From Caldifarciminota bacterium (GTDB lineage: Bacteria > Hydrothermota > Hydrothermia > WGAB01): DNA of 42,424 bases. This document shows positions 36,286 through 42,424 of the stretch, in pieces. Made by a program: the position numbers and the translations under genes. The first letter of the stretch is position 1. Each line of letters begins with the position of its first letter. The DNA lies in NCBI GenBank assembly GCA_027069855.1, contig JALXEF010000134.1, positions 1-42,424 on the forward strand, in the 5' to 3' direction. Under the pieces are notes generated by a model. That model was given only the letters and a program-made list of their open reading frames with translations, ran no database searches and was not told the origin of the DNA.

Positions 36286-37623
36286 TTACATCTTCGCCGA
36301 GAAGGTTTCCACCTTCTCCCGCATGATCGTGCCCAGGTTCTGCAGTTCCTGGAGCACGGGCTCGTAGATCTCCGGATGGGTGGGAATCCAAACACCCGTG
36401 AGGGACACCCGGCCCTCCAGGATCAGCCGGGCGGCGATGGCGGCCGGCAGGGAAACCGTGCGGGCCACGGCCGTTTCCTTGCCCACCACGCCGAAGTCCA
36501 GGAGTACCGATTCGTGCCGCTCCCGGCGGCCGTCTGGCAACTCAGCCACCACAATGTCCTGGAGGATCACCATATCCCGCTCGCCCTCGCGGTACTTCAG
36601 TTTCTGGAGCATGAGGTGCAACAGGAGATCCAGGGGCGTGCGGGCGTCCTCGGGCACCGGGGCCTCCTCCAGCAGCCCCAGCCAGGCGAAGCGTTCGATC
36701 ACCGGTGCATCCTCGGGCACACCGAGCCGCCGGGCCAGCGCCCGCCGCAGGTCCTCCTGGGGGCTAACCTCCAGTTTCCGCCGCAGGAACCCTGCGTAGG
36801 TCAGGCCCTGGGGGTCTATGGTTTCCTCTTCCGTCAGGTACCCGAGGTGCGCCAAAGCGGCCATGGACTCGGCCCATCCGGGCCAGCGCACCGTGCCCCG
36901 GAACAGGGTGTGCACCTCGGGAATGCGGTAAAGATCGCGGTACTGCAGCGAATCCCGGTTCGGGTACACCTCCACGGTGCCCACATCCTCCAGGGTGTGG
37001 GTTTCCACATGGTCAAAGATCTCCACCCCCTTCACCTCGTATATGGTGCCGTTCCTCAGGAACCGGGCCGCGCGGGTGGAGGCCTGCAGCACCCCCTTCG
37101 GACTCCAGGAAAACTTGTAGCCCCAGGGGTTGTCGTTGGCCTCCGGCGCCGGCAGGGCGCCGCAGTGGGACTCAAACGAGAGGATCCGCGCCCCCTGGGC
37201 CCGGTAATGGTCAATGGTGCGCATCGCCGACATGTGGTCAATGCCGGGGTCCAGGCCGATTTCGTTCAACAAGAGCACGCCCCGTTGCCGGGCCTCGGTG
37301 TCCAGGGCCTTCATCTCAGGGCTCACATAGGAGGTGGTCACCAGGGGTTTCCCGAGGTCCAGGCACAATCGGGCCACCTGGACATGAAAGCCGTGGGGCA
37401 ACATGCTAATCACCACATCGTGGTCCTGGATCATGTGGCGCAGGGTGCCCAGGTCGTCGGTGGTCCAGGCGACGGTGCGGCCGCGGGGATGGCCCTGCAC
37501 CATCGCGATGGCCTTCTGCTCGGTGCGCGAAGCCACGGTTACCCCAAAGGGGGTGTGTTCCAGGAGATAGCGCACCATCGGACGGGTCACAAGCCCGGCT
37601 CCCAGTACCAGAGCCTGCTTCAT
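36286..37623 (-). CDS. Saccharopine dehydrogenase, glutamate-forming (LYS9/AASS C-half type)
   Basis: A 445-residue NAD(P)-dependent enzyme that splits saccharopine into glutamate and 2-aminoadipate semialdehyde, or the reverse. VLGAGLVTRPMVRYLLEH is the nucleotide site. The stretches LLNEIGLDPGIDHMSAM, then CGALPAPEANDNPWGYKFSW and SPKGVL, closely follow the SDH half of the animal and plant AASS (LKR/SDH) protein as I remember it. YPNRDSLQY and TLFRGTVRWPGW are further landmarks. The gene starts three bases after the stop of the reductase gene, so the two form an operon. Confidence 0.93.
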   Translation of the reverse strand: MKQALVLGAGLVTRPMVRYLLEHTPFGVTVASRTEQKAIAMVQGHPRGRTVAWTTDDLGTLRHMIQDHDVVISMLPHGFHVQVARLCLDLGKPLVTTSYVSPEMKALDTEARQRGVLLLNEIGLDPGIDHMSAMRTIDHYRAQGARILSFESHCGALPAPEANDNPWGYKFSWSPKGVLQASTRAARFLRNGTIYEVKGVEIFDHVETHTLEDVGTVEVYPNRDSLQYRDLYRIPEVHTLFRGTVRWPGWAESMAALAHLGYLTEEETIDPQGLTYAGFLRRKLEVSPQEDLRRALARRLGVPEDAPVIERFAWLGLLEEAPVPEDARTPLDLLLHLMLQKLKYREGERDMVILQDIVVAELPDGRRERHESVLLDFGVVGKETAVARTVSLPAAIAARLILEGRVSLTGVWIPTHPEIYEPVLQELQNLGTIMREKVETFSAKM

Positions 37624-37626
37624 GGC

Positions 37627-38937
37627 TCACTCCTTTGTCAGAAACGCCTCCATGTAGGTGAACGCAGGTGTGAACTTCCCCCGCAAAAGGATGACCGCCC
37701 GCTTGACTTCGGCAGGCAGGTCCAGGTGTTCAAAGTCCTGGGTGTAATCGGCCCGGGCGATGGCCGGCACATAGGGTTTGAGGGCCTCGCTGAAGGCCCG
37801 GGAGGCGTCGCGGGGCAGTTCCGTGGGCCAGATGTCCACGGCCAGGATCAAGAGCCCCGGCGCATCCAGATCGTCGGTATATTGACCGGTTAGGGGGTCA
37901 TAGACATACCCGGGATGGCCGGGATCACCCCCCTTGATGGTGGCCTCAATGGACCCCTCAATGTCCAGGGTGATGTCACCGATAACCTGCAGTTTGGGGC
38001 GCTCCTGCTGCTGCCACAGGTGCCGCAGGTGCTGCCGGGTGACGAGCTTGGGATACCGTTCTTCCCAGTAGATGCCGTTGACCAGGACCGTGAGGTAAGG
38101 CAAGAACTCGGGCATCCGCGATTCAAAACGCTCGGGATGCTCGTAGAACTCCTGGTCGTGGAAGGGCTTGCCCTCCCGATGCCGATACCGGTCCTTTTTG
38201 CCGAACACCACCTTGTAGATGACCCGGTCGGAGGCGTGGCGGGCCAGGTCGGGCAATTCACCGGGCGAAATCTCCTCGGTGGGCAGGGCCTCCAGGATCT
38301 CCCAGGCTCCGTGGGACACATGGCCGTGGCCGGTGATGCCGATCACCAGGGGCACAAGATCCCGGGGCAGGCCCTCACTGGCAATAGCCTTACCGATCCA
38401 TTCCAGGTCTTCCAGGGCATGGGACAGGGAATAGTACTCAAAGGCGCGGCGAACCCAGGAAAAGGGCGTATCGTGGCCCGAAAGGCGCAGGCGTCGGCCC
38501 AGACCCCACAGGGTGTCGATCATGCCGGCCAGGCCGGCGAACCGCCCGAAAAAGATCAGCCGGTTCCCCTGCTCGTCGGTGATTTTTTCGTAGTCAATGA
38601 GGGTATCCTGGAGTTCCACCAGCCGGCGGAGCATGGGGATGTTCTGCTTCTGGCCCTTGAAGGTGTGGGAGAAGATGACATAGGTTTTGCCGGGTTCCAG
38701 GTACTGGGGCTGGATCTCCTTGATGCCGAAGATCACCGGCACATCCGAGAGGTCCTCCTGGATCCGGGCCCCTGCTCTCTGGTACTCCTCTTCGCGGAAG
38801 ATGCGGCGGGCTGAAGGCTGCACCACCACCTCCAGGTGATGGTTCTGGATCAGATCGCGCACATCGTTGGGGGTCAGCGGGGCCCTCCGTTCCCATTCCC
38901 ACTTGGTTTCCCTGCGAATCCCAATCTTCGCACGCAT
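37627..38937 (-). CDS. Lysine-ketoglutarate reductase (AASS N-half type)
   Basis: A 436-residue enzyme that condenses lysine and 2-oxoglutarate to saccharopine, or the reverse. The N-terminal domain, of the alanine dehydrogenase type, begins KIGIRRETKWEWERRAPLTP, followed by VQPSARRIF and YVIFSHTFKGQKQNIPML, then LIDYEKITDEQG. FFGRFAGLAGMIDTLWGLG and LVNGIYWEERYPKLVT match animal LKR sequences well. I start at ATG 38937, since a promoter candidate puts the RNA start at that codon; ATG 38943 is two codons upstream and neither has a ribosome site. With the downstream gene it gives the complete saccharopine pathway as two proteins. Confidence 0.92.
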   Translation of the reverse strand: MRAKIGIRRETKWEWERRAPLTPNDVRDLIQNHHLEVVVQPSARRIFREEEYQRAGARIQEDLSDVPVIFGIKEIQPQYLEPGKTYVIFSHTFKGQKQNIPMLRRLVELQDTLIDYEKITDEQGNRLIFFGRFAGLAGMIDTLWGLGRRLRLSGHDTPFSWVRRAFEYYSLSHALEDLEWIGKAIASEGLPRDLVPLVIGITGHGHVSHGAWEILEALPTEEISPGELPDLARHASDRVIYKVVFGKKDRYRHREGKPFHDQEFYEHPERFESRMPEFLPYLTVLVNGIYWEERYPKLVTRQHLRHLWQQQERPKLQVIGDITLDIEGSIEATIKGGDPGHPGYVYDPLTGQYTDDLDAPGLLILAVDIWPTELPRDASRAFSEALKPYVPAIARADYTQDFEHLDLPAEVKRAVILLRGKFTPAFTYMEAFLTKE

Positions 38938-38944
38938 GGGCATT

Positions 38945-38973
38945 AGGATACGCTACGCTCCCAGGGGCAACAA
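38945..38973 (-). promoter_or_regulatory. Promoter candidate for the LKR-SDH operon
   Basis: On the minus strand TTGTTG and TATCCT are 17 bases apart. The -10 box ends seven bases before ATG 38937, the same spacing as in the SPFH promoter, so the transcript should be leaderless. Confidence 0.5.
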
Positions 38974-39023
38974 GGGGAAGCCCTGGGGGTCAGGGGCTGC
39001 AGCCGAACCTGCCCGCTTTGGGG

Positions 39024-39052
39024 TTGACCCCCCTCCGGGGGCTCCTTAAGAT
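39024..39052 (+). promoter_or_regulatory. Promoter candidate for alaS
   Basis: TTGACC and TAAGAT are 17 bases apart. The start near 39059 leaves about four bases before ATG 39063, too few for a ribosome site. It lies back to back with the LKR promoter. Confidence 0.55.
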
Positions 39053-39062
39053 TTGCGGCGCT

Positions 39063-41681
<2,619 letters not shown>

Positions 41682-41690
41682 CCTATCTCC

Positions 41691-42424
41691 TCAAGCCTCC
41701 TCTTGGGCATTGGCCCAGGAGCGAATCCGCACGGCGTGGGGATTCCGGGTCAGAAAGGTCTTCCGCAGGGCCGGGTCTCCCAGCGTCTGCGCCAACCCCA
41801 GGAGAAAACGGTAAACCTCCTGAAGATGGGTTAAGAAGCGGGGATCCCGGGCCCGTCTCAAGGCCTCCAGCAGAAACCTCTGGTCTGCAAGGTTCAGCAG
41901 GGCATCCACGCTCTTTTTCCTCTTTTCCCATGCTTCCAGAAAGGACGGCAGGGTCGCCCGCGTCACCTGGAATGCCTGTTGCCAGAGGCGTAATTGGTTT
42001 GAGAACCGGAACCGACGGCATTGTTCCAGGGAGTTTGCCTCCTCCGGACGGCCCAGGGCCAGCAGGGTTTTGATCCAGTTGTGGCACACCTGGAGCACCA
42101 CCTCCGAGTCGCCGGCTGTTCGGGCCTCCTGAAGCACGGACTCCAGGATCTTCCGTCCCTGTTCCTTCTGGCCCCGGAGCAGTTCAATCTCCCCCTCAAT
42201 TCCCCGGGCAATCCGCATATGGTAGGGATTCCGGAGAGCCTGGAACAGGTTGAAGGCTCGCTGAATCAGGGCAAGGGCCTGTTCGTAGCCTCCGATGTCC
42301 TGATACAGCAAGGCCAGATGGATACTCCATAGGCCTTCATCCACCAGATGGTGCATCTGACGAGCGTAGTACAGGGCTCGTTCCAGAAGTTCCAAAGCCC
42401 GCCCCAGGTGTCCCCGCTTCATTT
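41691..42424 (-). CDS. TPR-containing protein, C-terminal fragment
   Basis: At least 243 residues, open at the right edge of the window, so the gene is probably longer. The N-terminal part seen is made of TPR-like helix pairs, such as GRALELLERALYYARQM, GGYEQALALIQRAFNLFQAL and GQKEQGRKILESVLQEA. The C-terminal 100 residues are charged and helical without clear repeats. The style resembles the TPR sensor regions of large regulators such as serine/threonine kinases or LuxR-like activators, but no such domain is visible here. An in-frame ATG at 42422 exists but has no room for a ribosome site. Confidence 0.7.
   Translation of the reverse strand, partial: MKRGHLGRALELLERALYYARQMHHLVDEGLWSIHLALLYQDIGGYEQALALIQRAFNLFQALRNPYHMRIARGIEGEIELLRGQKEQGRKILESVLQEARTAGDSEVVLQVCHNWIKTLLALGRPEEANSLEQCRRFRFSNQLRLWQQAFQVTRATLPSFLEAWEKRKKSVDALLNLADQRFLLEALRRARDPRFLTHLQEVYRFLLGLAQTLGDPALRKTFLTRNPHAVRIRSWANAQEEA

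Overview
This 42.4 kb window is gene-dense, GC-rich bacterial chromosome. Genes pack head to tail or overlap by a few bases, and no gene-free stretch exceeds 300 bases; the longest is 35330-35593. I see no transposase, integrase, phage gene or CRISPR array. The contents suggest an anaerobic, possibly thermophilic bacterium with a Gram-negative type envelope. It has complex I beside a 2-oxoacid:ferredoxin oxidoreductase, a V/A-type ATPase whose ring subunit resembles that of Thermus, and polysaccharide export genes of the Wza/Wzc type. It also has a lipoprotein, a split saccharopine pathway and a Roadblock (MglB-like) protein. I cannot assign a phylum; the mixture fits a poorly cultured deep-branching lineage better than a model group.

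Layout. 1-9763 (+): the end of nuoJ, then nuoK, L, M, N, followed without a break by the gamma, delta-fused, alpha and beta subunits of a 2-oxoacid:ferredoxin oxidoreductase. The delta subunit is fused to a GltD-like flavoprotein. A 19-bp hairpin closes the run. 9838-13522 (-): tRNA-Ala, then a thioesterase, a HAD phosphatase, a metallo-beta-lactamase-fold hydrolase and an amidase whose second amidase-like domain appears dead. 13572-15202 (+): a small secreted protein and cinA. 15206-18880 (-): SPFH protein, UbiA-family prenyltransferase, metallophosphoesterase, CvpA-like protein, a lone B12-binding subunit and cytidine deaminase, probably one operon. 18905-20360 (+): fabD and a Nudix hydrolase. 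20417-30688 (+): V/A-ATPase subunits I, K, E, then a Wza-like exporter, a nucleotide-sugar dehydrogenase, a Wzc-like tyrosine kinase, gyrA and a small exported protein. 30698-35329 (+): groES, groEL, an FmdB zinc ribbon, a PfkB-like kinase, an alpha/beta hydrolase and a TPR lipoprotein. 35501-36274 (+): a compact two-gene unit of a Roadblock protein and a 69-residue helical protein, with its own promoter candidate and intrinsic terminator. 36286-38973 (-): lysine-ketoglutarate reductase and saccharopine dehydrogenase. 39024-41681 (+): alaS. 41691-42424 (-): the C-terminal part of a TPR protein.

How it fits together. Oxidation of 2-oxoacids would reduce ferredoxin. The neighbouring complex I membrane arm could turn that into an ion gradient, and the GltD-like fusion could exchange electrons with NAD(P)H. 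The V/A-ATPase would use or build the gradient. Several divergent genes seem to start directly at, or a few bases after, the predicted transcription start, without a Shine-Dalgarno site. The whole window also strongly avoids the tetranucleotides ACGT and TCGA.
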